A stretch of DNA of 33,263 bases from Bradyrhizobium altum (GCF_020889705.1 NZ_JACMYP010000072.1:1-33263), one strand, 5' to 3'; positions 1 to 9,294 are shown, counted from the first letter of the stretch. Notes: generated by a model from the sequence alone, not told the origin. Numbers and translations are program-made.

Positions 1-737
1 GGTGTCATCTCTACTGTCGATGAAGTTCTCGAAAGCATCGAGGTGTCGCCTCGACGCCCGAGGGCCTGGGCCTGGGCCTGATGATGACGCACAGGCTCGA
101 TGGGAAGTGACGAGGCGGCTTGCTGAACCGGGGTGGTCGGTTCACGGGAGCCATCATGCCGCACAACGCGAGAATCGTCAGGCAACGCAAGCGGATGGAG
201 AAGCTTCCGTACTCGGACGCTGGATTTCTTCCTCTTTGATGATTGTTGGCATAGCGTGCGCAGACAAAGCTCGCTCGATAGAATCCATACCTGGTCTCCC
301 GTTGAGAACCGCCACAGCCGGTTTTCTGATTGCGGTAGACTGCGGAGCTTCGCTTACAAGATGCTGACAACCTCGATGACAAAAGCGGCGTCCGCCTTGA
401 GGCCGCTCCAGATGTCGGAAATTCAAATCCGCAAGACACGTGCGTATGTCCCCCGGACGGAGACTCCTGCGGCGTCAGCCGCGCAGACTCTCCACAAAAA
501 TCCTCCGTCTAGTCGTGAGCAGGCTCCGCAATGTCGACGATACGGCTGTTGTACCGCCACATGTAAGACAACAACTTCGCGGATTTACCTCAAATCTCCT
601 GAACGATGACCACACAACAGAGATTAGATGAAGCCGCGCTCGTTCGTACGCTCAACACGATACGAGCGGCGCAGGCGGTCCGCGCGGCGTTGAGCCGACA
701 TCGTTCCGTCGCAAGCGAATCGATCCAGGAGACATGA
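1..737. other. No convincing gene; left-edge region
   Basis: About 740 bases without a gene I can support. Open frames exist on both strands, including one entering from the left edge on the plus strand up to 367, but their translations are rich in Arg, Ser and Pro, share no recognisable motif, and overlap each other. A short CTGGGCCTGGGCCTG run lies near 66-80. A TTCAAATCC sequence near 422-430 resembles a tRNA T-loop, but no paired acceptor or anticodon arm is seen around it. Probably intergenic or decayed sequence. Confidence 0.4.
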
Positions 738-1040
738 ATGAATTTAGTGAAGACCTTTGTATTGGCAGGCGGCGTTGCGGCTTTCCTTGCGTACCCTGTC
801 ATTGCGCAAAGCCTTGCCGCAGACGCCAAGGCTCGCAAATACGTGCAAGGTACCAGCATACAGAGCGGGGTGAGCGATGATGAGGACTCTTCCTCGCCTA
901 GGCTCAGGACTGCGGGCGCAAAAGCGGGCAGGAAGTCGACCAAGGGCGCGAAGAATGCAGCCGGCGGCAACGCGTCGGACAAGGAGACAGTTGACGAATC
1001 CGCAACCAGCAGCACGCCGATAGGCGTCAAGCGAGACTGA
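738..1040 (+). CDS. Small secreted protein of unknown function
   Basis: This gene encodes 100 residues. It starts with a typical Sec signal peptide: Lys-5, a hydrophobic run at about residues 6-22, and a likely signal peptidase I site after AYPVIA. The mature part is low-complexity and charged, with an acidic patch DDEDSSS followed by Lys/Gly/Ala-rich sequence, so it is probably disordered in the periplasm or outside the cell. The start is supported by GGAG seven bases upstream of the ATG. A perfect hairpin lies 20 bases beyond the stop. I do not recognise a family. It is transcribed convergently toward the rtx operon. Confidence 0.6.
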   Translation: MNLVKTFVLAGGVAAFLAYPVIAQSLAADAKARKYVQGTSIQSGVSDDEDSSSPRLRTAGAKAGRKSTKGAKNAAGGNASDKETVDESATSSTPIGVKRD

Positions 1041-1060
1041 CGCGAAGCCCTGTTCGGATA

Positions 1061-1091
1061 AACCTCCGGTCGCGCTCTGCGGCCGGAGGTT
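1061..1091. terminator. Hairpin terminator between convergent genes
   Basis: AACCTCCGG at 1061-1069 pairs perfectly with CCGGAGGTT at 1083-1091 across a 13-base loop. It lies 20 bases after the small secreted gene and about 170 bases after the glutamine-synthetase-like gene on the other strand. The minus-strand copy is followed by GTTTAT, a short T run; the plus side has none. It may serve both convergent transcripts, better for the minus strand. Confidence 0.5.
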
Positions 1092-1263
1092 CAGCCGAAA
1101 CGCCGCAAGATGGATAGTTAGATTGTGATGGTCGGCCGCCTTCAACGACGGCAAGGAAAGCAAGCGTAACCTTGCGCGGTTGCAGTGGCTGTCCCGACGG
1201 ACGCCCAGGAGCTGACCGTGATCGGCGCGGCGCAACGGCCGCAATGCTCAGTAGCCCGAACAA

Positions 1264-2598
1264 CTAGATGATCTCGAAGTACCGCCGACGCTCAAAGTCG
1301 GTGACCCGATGTTGAACCGCCTCCCACTCCCAGCGGCGGGAGCAAGAAAAGGCTTCAACAAACCTTTCCCCGAAGACATCATTGGCCGCCGCAGACTGTG
1401 CAAACCGATATGTTGCCTCTGACAGGCTTTGAGGCAATCTTTCGGACCTGGGACACACCTCGACGCTTGCATCGCCGACGATCGAAGCCGGCAAAGCCGC
1501 ATCCGTCTCGACGCCCAGTATGCCGGAACCGATGGCGCATGAGAGGGCGAGATATGGGTTGATATCTGCGCCCGATAGCCTGTACTCGAGCCGATGTGCG
1601 GCCGGCTCTCCCGCAATGGCCCGCACCGCGCAGGAGCGGTTATCAATTCCCCAGCTTGGGCAGACCGGTGCCCAGTAGCCAGGCACCAATCTCTTGTAGC
1701 TATTGAAGTTCGGCGCGGCGAGGACACTGAACTCACTCATGTATTTCAGTTGTCCGCCGATAAATTGCCTCATGACATTTGAGATGTTGCGAAACGCGTT
1801 ACGTTCGTAAAACGCATTGTGGCCGTCCGAGGAGATCGAGATGTGAATATGGCCCGACTGGCCGGGCCAATCCTCAAAAACCTTGGCCATGAATGTAGCC
1901 ATCATGCCTTTCGTTTGCGCCCAGGCCTTGATCATCGACTTGAAAATGATTGCTCGATCCGCAGCTTCCAGGGCATCACAATGACGAAGTGACGCTTCAA
2001 TCACGCCCGGCCCGGTCTCGAAGTGCAGGCCGCTGAGAGGTATTCTGGCCTTCTCACAAAGCGCCAGGATCTCGCCGAACAGCTCCTGGTGCGCGACAGA
2101 ACGCGCAATCGAGTAACCGAACGGACCTCGGGTTAAAGGAGTCCATTCGCCGAACGGCTTGGCTTGAATTGTGTCGGCGTTCTCTTTGAACAACATGAAC
2201 TCGAACTCGAACCCGGCCGTGCAGCCGTATCCGTGGTCAGCAGCTCTTTTCAGGACTTTGCGCAGAATACCTCGCGGGCAGATGTCCTCATGTGCGTCCA
2301 TGAACTCGGCGAGGTAGAGATGCTGATCGCCGAGATAAGACACCAAACGGCCGGTGCCTGACAGAACACGCAGATCGGCGTCTCCGAACGCCGATAGGGG
2401 CTTTTGCGTGAATCCCAACGGAATGACCCGGTCTGAGCAATCCCACGCCAGCACCGCCTCGGAGAACTTGACGACTTTATCCCCATCCGAGAGATTTTCA
2501 CCCAGGACGTGCTTGCCTCGAAGGACGCCGTCAAAGTCGCTTACGCCGATCATCGCCGCGCGAGCTGAGTTCGCGCGAGCCACACGGGTGTCGGTCAT
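1264..2598 (-). CDS. rtxG: Glutamine-synthetase-like ligase of the rhizobitoxine operon
   Basis: This 444-residue protein has the catalytic layout of glutamine synthetase: the Glu-rich metal site GFEFEFMLF (about 129-137), HFETGPGVIEASL near 205, the SGHIHISI motif near 260, NSYKRLVPGYWAP near 315 and the NRSCAVR motif. It should activate a glutamate-type gamma-carboxylate with ATP and join it to an amine. The absence of other nitrogen genes and its place as last gene of the rtx operon argue for a biosynthetic ligase, like PuuA, rather than housekeeping GlnA. Its ATG overlaps the previous stop codon as ATGA, implying coupled translation. The letter rtxG is assigned from the known operon order rtxACDEFG. 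The exact substrate is unknown to me; serinol or a rhizobitoxine precursor is inference. Confidence 0.85.
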   Translation of the reverse strand: MTDTRVARANSARAAMIGVSDFDGVLRGKHVLGENLSDGDKVVKFSEAVLAWDCSDRVIPLGFTQKPLSAFGDADLRVLSGTGRLVSYLGDQHLYLAEFMDAHEDICPRGILRKVLKRAADHGYGCTAGFEFEFMLFKENADTIQAKPFGEWTPLTRGPFGYSIARSVAHQELFGEILALCEKARIPLSGLHFETGPGVIEASLRHCDALEAADRAIIFKSMIKAWAQTKGMMATFMAKVFEDWPGQSGHIHISISSDGHNAFYERNAFRNISNVMRQFIGGQLKYMSEFSVLAAPNFNSYKRLVPGYWAPVCPSWGIDNRSCAVRAIAGEPAAHRLEYRLSGADINPYLALSCAIGSGILGVETDAALPASIVGDASVEVCPRSERLPQSLSEATYRFAQSAAANDVFGERFVEAFSCSRRWEWEAVQHRVTDFERRRYFEII

Positions 2599-3884
2599 GC
2601 GCTGGGTTCCTGCGCCACCAGATCGAAGACCTGATTCATCCGCATCGCACGCAACTGGCGATAGTCATCCTCAAGCTGCATCATATCGTTGTTCACGAGG
2701 TACACGATGCCTGGTGTGGATGCCAGGTCGATCGTCGGGACCAGGTTTTGGCCTATGGGAACGAATGCAATGGCATCCGCGAAGCTTTTGAGCTTTCGGA
2801 TTGCATCGAGCCCGGAGTAACCGGCCACGACGCCGCTCATATCGGAAATTAGCGAGACGCACAGTGCATGAGCCTGCCGCTTGTAGGGCCCACGCAGCCT
2901 CATACAGTCACCAAAGCCCTTGGGATCTGCGTACCGCCAGGCGGTTAGCGTCATATGATTGTCACCCAACGCCATGGTCCGGGCTTTCGCCGACATGGTT
3001 CCTTGCAGCCTCGCTCCGAAGTCGACCAAAACTGGTCCCCGATCATCGACGATGATCTCCGCATGGGCAGGTCCGTTGGCGATCTGAAGTGCCTGCAACG
3101 CACGCACAAGATAATCGGATAGTTCCGAAACGATTGGCTCCCTGGCTCCCAGCAACCACTCGCGTGAGCAGACCGATGACGCGCCCTCGACTGGAACGGT
3201 CTCATAGGTCCAGGCCTCGGTGACGAAGGCTTCTCCATCGATCGAGACAGCATTTACGGTGTACTGCTGACCGTTTATTTTCTCCTGTGCAAGCGCCAGT
3301 TTGTTGAAGGCTCCGACACGGTTCGTCTTCCCGACAATGGCAGCTAGGCCACGCTGAACATCCGCATCCGCCGAGCAAAAGAACACGTCCTCCGTGCCGG
3401 TGCTGTTCAGCGGCTTGATCACGATCTCATCGAAGTTCTCTTCACGCTTCCAGCTTGCGATCTCGACGGCATTGTCGGACACGACCTGCCTGATCGATCG
3501 CACGCCCGCTGCGGCCAACGCTTCCGACAGGCGCGATTTGTCTCGCCGGGCGGCTGACAGGGCCGTCCCATTCGACGGCAAGCCCAGCCGCTCCGAGAGG
3601 GAATCGGCCAGCTCAACGCCGGTCTCGCACCCCGCTATGACAAACTCCAGCTCCCTGCCACGGAGAGCCTGAAGGTGAAATTCAACGATCTCGTCATACC
3701 CCATGCATTCGCGCGGGCGAATGACTTCGTCATACAGCTCCGCATTGAAATGCGACTCGAATATCGGCGGAATCTGTGCTGCCGACATCACATGCACCGT
3801 TCCAATTCCATAGCACTTGAACTCTTCCGGTAGAAACCGGCCAGTCGAATATGCGTCAACGATTACACATTTCCGTTCGTTCAT
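2595..3884 (-). CDS. rtxF: ATP-grasp amino-acid ligase-like protein of the rhizobitoxine operon
   Basis: This is a 429-residue ATP-grasp protein. Visible signs are an N-terminal pre-ATP-grasp part, the nucleotide-binding strand EIVIKPLNSTGTED with its conserved Lys and Gly-rich loop, and a C-terminal VLVDFGARLQGTMS segment at the place where ATP-grasp ligases keep their metal-binding E-x-N. The usual Glu/Asn there reads Asp/Ala-Arg, so metal ligation may differ. Family members form acyl-phosphates and join carboxylates to amines, often making dipeptides. I chose the ATG at 3884 because GGAGG lies just before it and it overlaps the transporter stop as ATGA; a longer open frame upstream lies in the transporter gene and is not needed. 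Position matches rtxF. Substrate unknown; conjugation of rhizobitoxine or a precursor with an amino acid is inference. Confidence 0.8.
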   Translation of the reverse strand: MNERKCVIVDAYSTGRFLPEEFKCYGIGTVHVMSAAQIPPIFESHFNAELYDEVIRPRECMGYDEIVEFHLQALRGRELEFVIAGCETGVELADSLSERLGLPSNGTALSAARRDKSRLSEALAAAGVRSIRQVVSDNAVEIASWKREENFDEIVIKPLNSTGTEDVFFCSADADVQRGLAAIVGKTNRVGAFNKLALAQEKINGQQYTVNAVSIDGEAFVTEAWTYETVPVEGASSVCSREWLLGAREPIVSELSDYLVRALQALQIANGPAHAEIIVDDRGPVLVDFGARLQGTMSAKARTMALGDNHMTLTAWRYADPKGFGDCMRLRGPYKRQAHALCVSLISDMSGVVAGYSGLDAIRKLKSFADAIAFVPIGQNLVPTIDLASTPGIVYLVNNDMMQLEDDYRQLRAMRMNQVFDLVAQEPSA

Positions 3885-4903
3885 GCGGTCCTCCGATACT
3901 GCGAGTAGACGTTGCCGACAGCGACAATCGTAATGAGAACATTTCCAACGAACGTATGCAGGGAAGGCACGATGCGAGAATCGAAGTACTGGAACAGGAA
4001 CGTGATGACAGGGGCGGTGGACAGCACCATGTTGACCGTGAAGGGCTCTACGCGGCGAATGCCCTCCTGGATCAAGAGCAAAGGAATAATGATCGTGGAG
4101 AGCCCGATCGCTGCGATCACCAACCAATGCTGTGAGATCTCAAGTACGATGGAGGAATGGTCGACCAGTCCCAGCAGCAAAAGAATCGTTCCATAAAACC
4201 GATGCGCCAGCACCTGTCGGCCAGAAAATCCGCCATCGAACAGCAGCTTGACGAGTATATTCGTAAGGGCCAGCGATAGGCCGGCCACGATTGCCAGGAC
4301 GATGCCAAAAGACGATCGAGGCCCCCACTGCACGCCCGCGTTGCCGCTGGCCGAGATCCAGATCATGTAGCCGCCGATCATCGCGATCGTAACGCTCACG
4401 ACGATATCGGACGCCGGAGGAACACCCTTCCGTCTGATCAGCGCGTTCAACCACACGGTTGCGGCGGGTCCTAGCGCCACCATGAACGCGACGACGATCG
4501 CGGGTTCGGCGTATTTCAGTCCGATAAATAGGCCGATCCAGCTGATCCCGGTCACGAAATTGAGCGACACAAAAGCCATGAGCGCTGACTTCGTAACGCG
4601 TGCCTTGCCTGTCTCGCGACCAGCCAGCAGATTGAACGACAGACATACCGCAGCAAAGGACACCAGCAGAGCGACGAACACATCTGCCTGCTGAAAATAC
4701 GATGCCGCATACACCTCGCCTGCGGCGCTCAGAACGACATAAAGCGCCACAAAGAGAACTCCCAGAGCGAATCGGCTCGTCAATCGTGCTCCCTTGCCCT
4801 GAGGCTGGCGCGGCGTAGCGCCCCCCCCGAACCATGCCGGTGCATCGGTTCCGGTTGACTCTTCTTTCGATCTCGGCGGACCGCGTTTGGTTTGAAATGT
4901 CAT
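3881..4903 (-). CDS. rtxE: EamA/DMT-family transporter of the rhizobitoxine operon
   Basis: About 340 residues with a polar 45-residue N-terminus followed by roughly ten hydrophobic helices in two repeats, the pattern of the drug/metabolite transporter superfamily (EamA domains). Characteristic stretches are GLFIGLKYAEPAIVVAF in the first repeat and PFTVNMVLSTAPVITFLFQY in the second. It should sit in the inner membrane and move small amino-acid-like molecules, most likely exporting rhizobitoxine or an intermediate; the direction is inference from the operon. The start at 4903 overlaps the previous gene's stop (ATGA). Letter assignment follows operon order and is less sure than the family call. 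Confidence 0.82.
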   Translation of the reverse strand: MTFQTKRGPPRSKEESTGTDAPAWFGGGATPRQPQGKGARLTSRFALGVLFVALYVVLSAAGEVYAASYFQQADVFVALLVSFAAVCLSFNLLAGRETGKARVTKSALMAFVSLNFVTGISWIGLFIGLKYAEPAIVVAFMVALGPAATVWLNALIRRKGVPPASDIVVSVTIAMIGGYMIWISASGNAGVQWGPRSSFGIVLAIVAGLSLALTNILVKLLFDGGFSGRQVLAHRFYGTILLLLGLVDHSSIVLEISQHWLVIAAIGLSTIIIPLLLIQEGIRRVEPFTVNMVLSTAPVITFLFQYFDSRIVPSLHTFVGNVLITIVAVGNVYSQYRRTA

Positions 4904-5730
4904 AAGCCGCCTCTCGTGCTTCTTTGATTGGCGTAGGCAACACACGCCTGGCCAAATGCCGTGAACAGTTGCTTGCTCAGGAGATCAGTTGAGACGTGCC
5001 ATTCGGGATGCCACTGCACACCGATTTGCAGCGTCGGCGCACCAATGACTGACGCCGCTTCGACCAGGCCGTCAGGCGCCCACGCCTCCCGCCTGAGCGC
5101 AGTGGCCAGCACCTCTATGCCTTGGTTGTGCAGGGAATTGACTTGCGCTTCGACGGTGCGCGCGACCGGAAAGAGCGCGCCATCGGGACATATCGTCACG
5201 CTGTGCGCGACGTCGTACTGACGGTCTCTTGGACGATCGGGTTTCTCGGCATGCATCTGGCCACGTTCCAGGCTCCACTCCGCAAGCGATGGGCGAAGTG
5301 TGCCGCCGAAATAGACATTGAGCTCCTGCAGCCCACGGCAGATGCCCAAGATCGGCATTCCGAGCGCAATGGCGCTCTTGATGGCCACCGCGGATAGCCT
5401 GTCCCGTGGGCGGTCACGGACTCCACCCTCGACGTCCTGCCGATCAGCCCCTGAACAGGACGCAGGCGCGTTCAAAACGGCAGGATCGACATTCGATTCA
5501 TCTCCTGTCAACACCAACCCGTCGAGCACGCGCATCATCGCTGGTGCGGCCTCAACGTCCGCATCTTCAGCGTCGATCGTCGGCAGTATGACGCACGCCA
5601 CTCCCGCATGATGCAGGAGAGCCTGGACGTATTTGCGCCGCAACCAGTCGCGATGCACACCATCGATCAAAAGCCGGTTCGAGGTGACGCCAACCACGGC
5701 CCGGACCTTGTCTGGCCGTTGCAATGTCAC
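4900..5730 (-). CDS. rtxD: Class I glutamine amidotransferase-like gamma-glutamyl hydrolase (peptidase C26)
   Basis: This 276-residue protein is of the peptidase C26/PuuD type. The nucleophile elbow GICRGLQ carries the predicted catalytic Cys at 131, and the His-x-Glu pair is H242/E244 in QWHPEW. VLTGDESNVDP near 73-83 matches the family's GGxDVxP region loosely. PuuD-type enzymes remove gamma-glutamyl groups from amines or amino acids. The start is GTG, overlapping the desaturase stop as GTGA. Together with the glutamine-synthetase-like ligase at the end of the operon it forms a PuuA/PuuD-like pair, which suggests temporary gamma-glutamylation of an amine during rhizobitoxine synthesis. That role is inference; an amidotransferase supplying ammonia is the alternative. 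Confidence 0.82.
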   Translation of the reverse strand: MTLQRPDKVRAVVGVTSNRLLIDGVHRDWLRRKYVQALLHHAGVACVILPTIDAEDADVEAAPAMMRVLDGLVLTGDESNVDPAVLNAPASCSGADRQDVEGGVRDRPRDRLSAVAIKSAIALGMPILGICRGLQELNVYFGGTLRPSLAEWSLERGQMHAEKPDRPRDRQYDVAHSVTICPDGALFPVARTVEAQVNSLHNQGIEVLATALRREAWAPDGLVEAASVIGAPTLQIGVQWHPEWHVSTDLLSKQLFTAFGQACVAYANQRSTRGGL

Positions 5731-6785
5731 GCGAGTTGCCTTCCCGTTTGGGCACCGGCCACAGACTGCTCATACAGGCGTCGATTTCGCTCCTTCAACT
5801 GAGTTATGACGCTTGGCTGACCTTGCGGCCCCTTGACGAAAAGCCCGCCCCAACTTGCAGCAACCTTTGCGTAATTCGGATCCAGCATCCGGATCTTCTG
5901 GGCTTTGTGCAACAGCCAGAACGGGATGCCAGGCGAGAGGTGATGCTCGAGGTGATATTCATCCAGATTTTGCCCAAGGATGGCCCGCTCCAGAAAATTC
6001 CCTTTCCGATTCCGGGTCAGATAGACGTTCTGCGTCTCCGTCTCACACATCGGTGAGTGCTCGGCGAGCTCGATAAACCAGCCGAGGACCTGAAACGTTG
6101 TGAGATAGGGCACGATCCAGAACAGGATCACGATGTGGAGCAGCCCAAGAGCATATGATCCGCCCAGGATGCCGATCCAAAAGAGATAGAAGCAATACTT
6201 GTCGATAAGTATGCCTAACCGGCTCTCGTCCTCGGCATCCGTGATCGAAAACCGATTGGTCCAGAGATATTTCAGGTACGCCGCTGTCGCACCGCCAAAT
6301 ATTGGCTTCCAGATCAGGTTGAACGCATACCGCTCAGGAGGCTGCACGTCGTAAACACCGCTGGACAGGAAGAACTTCAGATCGGGATCCTTGTCCGGGT
6401 CGCCGAGATACGGATGGTGCAAATAGACGTGTGATATCCGGTAGGCCCAGTGGCGTTGGAACAGGGGATAGGCCGCGAACAGAATGCCGAGGATGTAGTT
6501 CCAGGTGGTGTTCTTCGCCAGCGTGCGATGGGCGGCATCATGGGCGATAGTGGTCAATCCGCGCTGGTAGGCGCCGATCAGAAGAATCGCGAGCGGGTAG
6601 AACCACCATGAGGCCCACACAGTCACCAGCGTGCACGCTGCGATGACCGCGTAATCCTTGGCGATGTAGGCCACTCCCGTTATGTTGTCGGGCCTCAGCT
6701 CGGAGAGCTGCTTATTGATCTCGCGACTGAACTGAACGGCCTCATAGCGTGACGACCTCAGTTTCCAAGCTTCTGGCTGATTCAT
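5727..6785 (-). CDS. rtxC: Dihydrorhizobitoxine desaturase (membrane fatty-acid-desaturase family)
   Basis: 352 residues with several hydrophobic helices and the histidine boxes of membrane di-iron desaturases: HDAAH (82-86), HVYLHH (119-124) and HLEHH (278-282), plus EHS at 242-244. In B. elkanii, rtxC is required for the last step of rhizobitoxine synthesis, introducing the double bond of the vinyl ether into dihydrorhizobitoxine. The ATG at 6785 was chosen over an upstream in-frame codon because it has AGGAAGGGA before it and the upstream extension would lie inside rtxA. It starts 31 bases after the rtxA stop and its own stop overlaps the next GTG. Confidence 0.93.
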   Translation of the reverse strand: MNQPEAWKLRSSRYEAVQFSREINKQLSELRPDNITGVAYIAKDYAVIAACTLVTVWASWWFYPLAILLIGAYQRGLTTIAHDAAHRTLAKNTTWNYILGILFAAYPLFQRHWAYRISHVYLHHPYLGDPDKDPDLKFFLSSGVYDVQPPERYAFNLIWKPIFGGATAAYLKYLWTNRFSITDAEDESRLGILIDKYCFYLFWIGILGGSYALGLLHIVILFWIVPYLTTFQVLGWFIELAEHSPMCETETQNVYLTRNRKGNFLERAILGQNLDEYHLEHHLSPGIPFWLLHKAQKIRMLDPNYAKVAASWGGLFVKGPQGQPSVITQLKERNRRLYEQSVAGAQTGRQLA

Positions 6786-6816
6786 GAGAATCCCTTCCTG
6801 ATCGGCTTCCAGGTTG

Positions 6817-9294
6817 TCAGATTGCGGAGAGCGCCTTGTGCAGATCGCGGACAATGTCGTTGACATCCTCGATGCCGACGCAAAGCCGGATCGAACCGCC
6901 AAAAATGCCGGCCGCCTCGCGCTTTTCCCGTGGAACGGTTGTGTGTGTCGTGGAGACAGGATGCGTCACGAGTGTGCGGGCATCCCCCACATTCGAGACG
7001 TGATACATCAGGTCGACGTTCTGAATGAACTTGCGTCCGGCCAGCTCGTCCTCGACCTCGAACATGACCATTGCGCCGTGCCCGTATGCCGGGTTGAGGG
7101 TCTGGTCGACGGTTTCGCGATCGGCTCCTTCGAAGAGCCCCGGGTAGAAGACACGGCGCACTTTTGGATGCTCCTTGAGAGCGTCTGCCACGATCCTGGC
7201 GTTTGCGCAGTGCTGCTTCATACGAAGCGGCAGCGTCTCAAGGCCCTGGATCAGTTGGAAGCTCGCAAAGGGGGCGATCGCCGCGCCGGTATCGCGTAAC
7301 CACGTCATGCGAGCCTTCAGAAGAAACTCGCTTTTTCCAAGATCGTCGACATCCTGCAGCGCGTTGCGCCAGATGATTCCGCCATGCGCCTCGTCAGGAC
7401 CGTTGAACAATGGAAACCGCGAAGCTCCGCTGTAGCTGAACTTGCCGTTGTCGACGATCAGTCCGCCCAGTGTGGTGCCATGGCCGCATATGTATTTCGT
7501 GGCGGAGTACGTCGTGATCGCGGCACCGAGATCTGACGGCCGGCATACCAGCGGCGTCGTCGTATTGTCCACTACAAGGGGAACGCCGTACTTTCGACCG
7601 ATCTCGGCCAGTTGCTTGACGGGAAGTGGAATCAGACAGGGATTCGAAATCACCTCTCCGAACAGGCATATCGTGCGATCATCGATGGCATGTTCGAACG
7701 TCTCGGGCCTTCGAGGATCCGCCGTCCTGACGCTGATGCCAAGACGCTTCAGCGTGTTATGGAGCAGGTTCCAGGTATTGCCATACAGATAGGGCGAGGC
7801 GACGACATTATCCCCGACCTGCCCGCTTGCCAGGTTGACGATGGCAAGGAACGTTGCCGCTTGCCCGGATGCGACGGCGAGCGAGTCTTTTCCTGTATCG
7901 ACAGCCGCGTACCTTCTTTCCAGCGCCCGGGTCGTCGGATTGATAATCCTGGTATAGGTGAACCCATCGGCCTTTACGTTGTAGACATCTGCGATGTGGT
8001 TCAGATCGCCATCGAGTTCATAAGCCGTGTTCTGATAGATCGGCACGGCCACGGCTTTTGTCACCGGGTCGCGTCGGTAACCCGCGTGCAGAACGGCAGT
8101 CTCGGGGGAAAATGGGAGCTGCGCCCCCCCTGGCACGCGAGGCGGCACCTTTACGCGAGCCTCGCATGTCTGCTGGGCCGATATCGGTCGCGCTGCCGCA
8201 CCCTGGCCAGACCGGAAGTAGGTCCGGAAAGCGCACCCCAACTGCTGGATCCAAGCGGATTGGATTTCCCCGATGCAACCGACCCGAAAACTCCGCGTCG
8301 CAAGATGCAGCTTGGAGTAGATGTAAAGGTTGTGAGCTGCCAGGTGGCGATACAGCCCATCGAATGCTGCCTGATCCGCCATTCCTGACGGCGCGACGAA
8401 CGCAACGCAGACTGGCGACTGCACGTCGGCGGCCAGCAGCGGAGACACCACTCCTTCGAGTTCTCTTACGAGATCGTCCCTGACCTTCTCATACCTGCGG
8501 CGCCGCGCTTGAATGCCCTCCTCGTCCAGAATCTCCAGCGCCTTTGTCGTTGCCTGAACGATATGGGTCGGAGGGGTCGAACGCCACTCTCCTGTGCGCT
8601 CGAGCGAGAGCCATTGATCTCTGACGTCGAGCACAAATGACCTCGGTTCTTGAACCGCATTCTGCAACAGCGCGCGGGAGGCGATGACAAACGCAACTCC
8701 CGGAGGCCCTTCTATGCACTTGTTGCTCGAGGTGACCAGGACGTCAGGGCCAGGCCTGCTCAGATCAATATCAATGCCGCCAAAAGAGCTCATCGCGTCG
8801 ACGATCGTCTTTACACCACGTCGCCTCGCCTCCTCCACGATCGCATCCAGCGGATTGACGATTCCCGTCGTTGTTTCGCAATGCACGAAACACAGGTGCG
8901 TAACGCTCGGATTTCGGTTCAGATGCTCGCCGATTTCCTGAGGATCCAAAGGGTCGGTCGCTCGCTTGGCAAGCGTCAGCGCTTCGACGCCCCACAGTCG
9001 CAGAATTTTGAAGATGCGCTCGCCATAGATGCCGTTTATGCAAACAAGCGGCTTGTGGGCTCCAGACACGAATGTAGACAAAGCGGCTTCCATCGCAAAA
9101 GAGCCGCCTCCCTGAATTGGGACCACCGAATAGTCCTCGGCATTTGCCAGCAAATTGAGCATCAGCCGCCTCATGCGGGCGGTCACTTCCTTGAACTCGC
9201 AATCGCGCGATGCAAGATCAAGCTGCATCTGGCGCCTGACCGCCAGCGACAACGACAATGGACCAGGCGTCAGCAAAGAGCGCTGTGTTGTCAC
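6817..9294 (-). CDS. rtxA: Bifunctional rhizobitoxine synthase: aminotransferase fused to O-acetylhomoserine sulfhydrylase-like domain
   Basis: 825 residues made of two PLP enzymes in one chain. Residues 1 to about 360 are a class V aminotransferase of the serine-pyruvate/aminoethylphosphonate type, with the PLP lysine at 192 in TSSNKCIEGPPG. Residues about 395-825 are a Cys/Met-metabolism enzyme of the O-acetylhomoserine sulfhydrylase type, with its PLP lysine at 600 in YSATKYICGHGTTLGG. Between them is a Pro/Ala/Arg-rich linker. Published mutants in B. elkanii assign serinol formation to the first half and dihydrorhizobitoxine formation to the second. The start is GTG with GAGGGGG six bases before it. 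It is the first gene of the operon. Both active-site lysines are intact, so the enzyme looks functional. Confidence 0.95.
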   Translation of the reverse strand: MTTQRSLLTPGPLSLSLAVRRQMQLDLASRDCEFKEVTARMRRLMLNLLANAEDYSVVPIQGGGSFAMEAALSTFVSGAHKPLVCINGIYGERIFKILRLWGVEALTLAKRATDPLDPQEIGEHLNRNPSVTHLCFVHCETTTGIVNPLDAIVEEARRRGVKTIVDAMSSFGGIDIDLSRPGPDVLVTSSNKCIEGPPGVAFVIASRALLQNAVQEPRSFVLDVRDQWLSLERTGEWRSTPPTHIVQATTKALEILDEEGIQARRRRYEKVRDDLVRELEGVVSPLLAADVQSPVCVAFVAPSGMADQAAFDGLYRHLAAHNLYIYSKLHLATRSFRVGCIGEIQSAWIQQLGCAFRTYFRSGQGAAARPISAQQTCEARVKVPPRVPGGAQLPFSPETAVLHAGYRRDPVTKAVAVPIYQNTAYELDGDLNHIADVYNVKADGFTYTRIINPTTRALERRYAAVDTGKDSLAVASGQAATFLAIVNLASGQVGDNVVASPYLYGNTWNLLHNTLKRLGISVRTADPRRPETFEHAIDDRTICLFGEVISNPCLIPLPVKQLAEIGRKYGVPLVVDNTTTPLVCRPSDLGAAITTYSATKYICGHGTTLGGLIVDNGKFSYSGASRFPLFNGPDEAHGGIIWRNALQDVDDLGKSEFLLKARMTWLRDTGAAIAPFASFQLIQGLETLPLRMKQHCANARIVADALKEHPKVRRVFYPGLFEGADRETVDQTLNPAYGHGAMVMFEVEDELAGRKFIQNVDLMYHVSNVGDARTLVTHPVSTTHTTVPREKREAAGIFGGSIRLCVGIEDVNDIVRDLHKALSAI

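Noticed and set aside
405..440. Possible tRNA T-arm (TTCAAATCC)
   Set aside because: The stem is only four pairs with an eight-base loop, and no acceptor, D or anticodon arm can be built around it.
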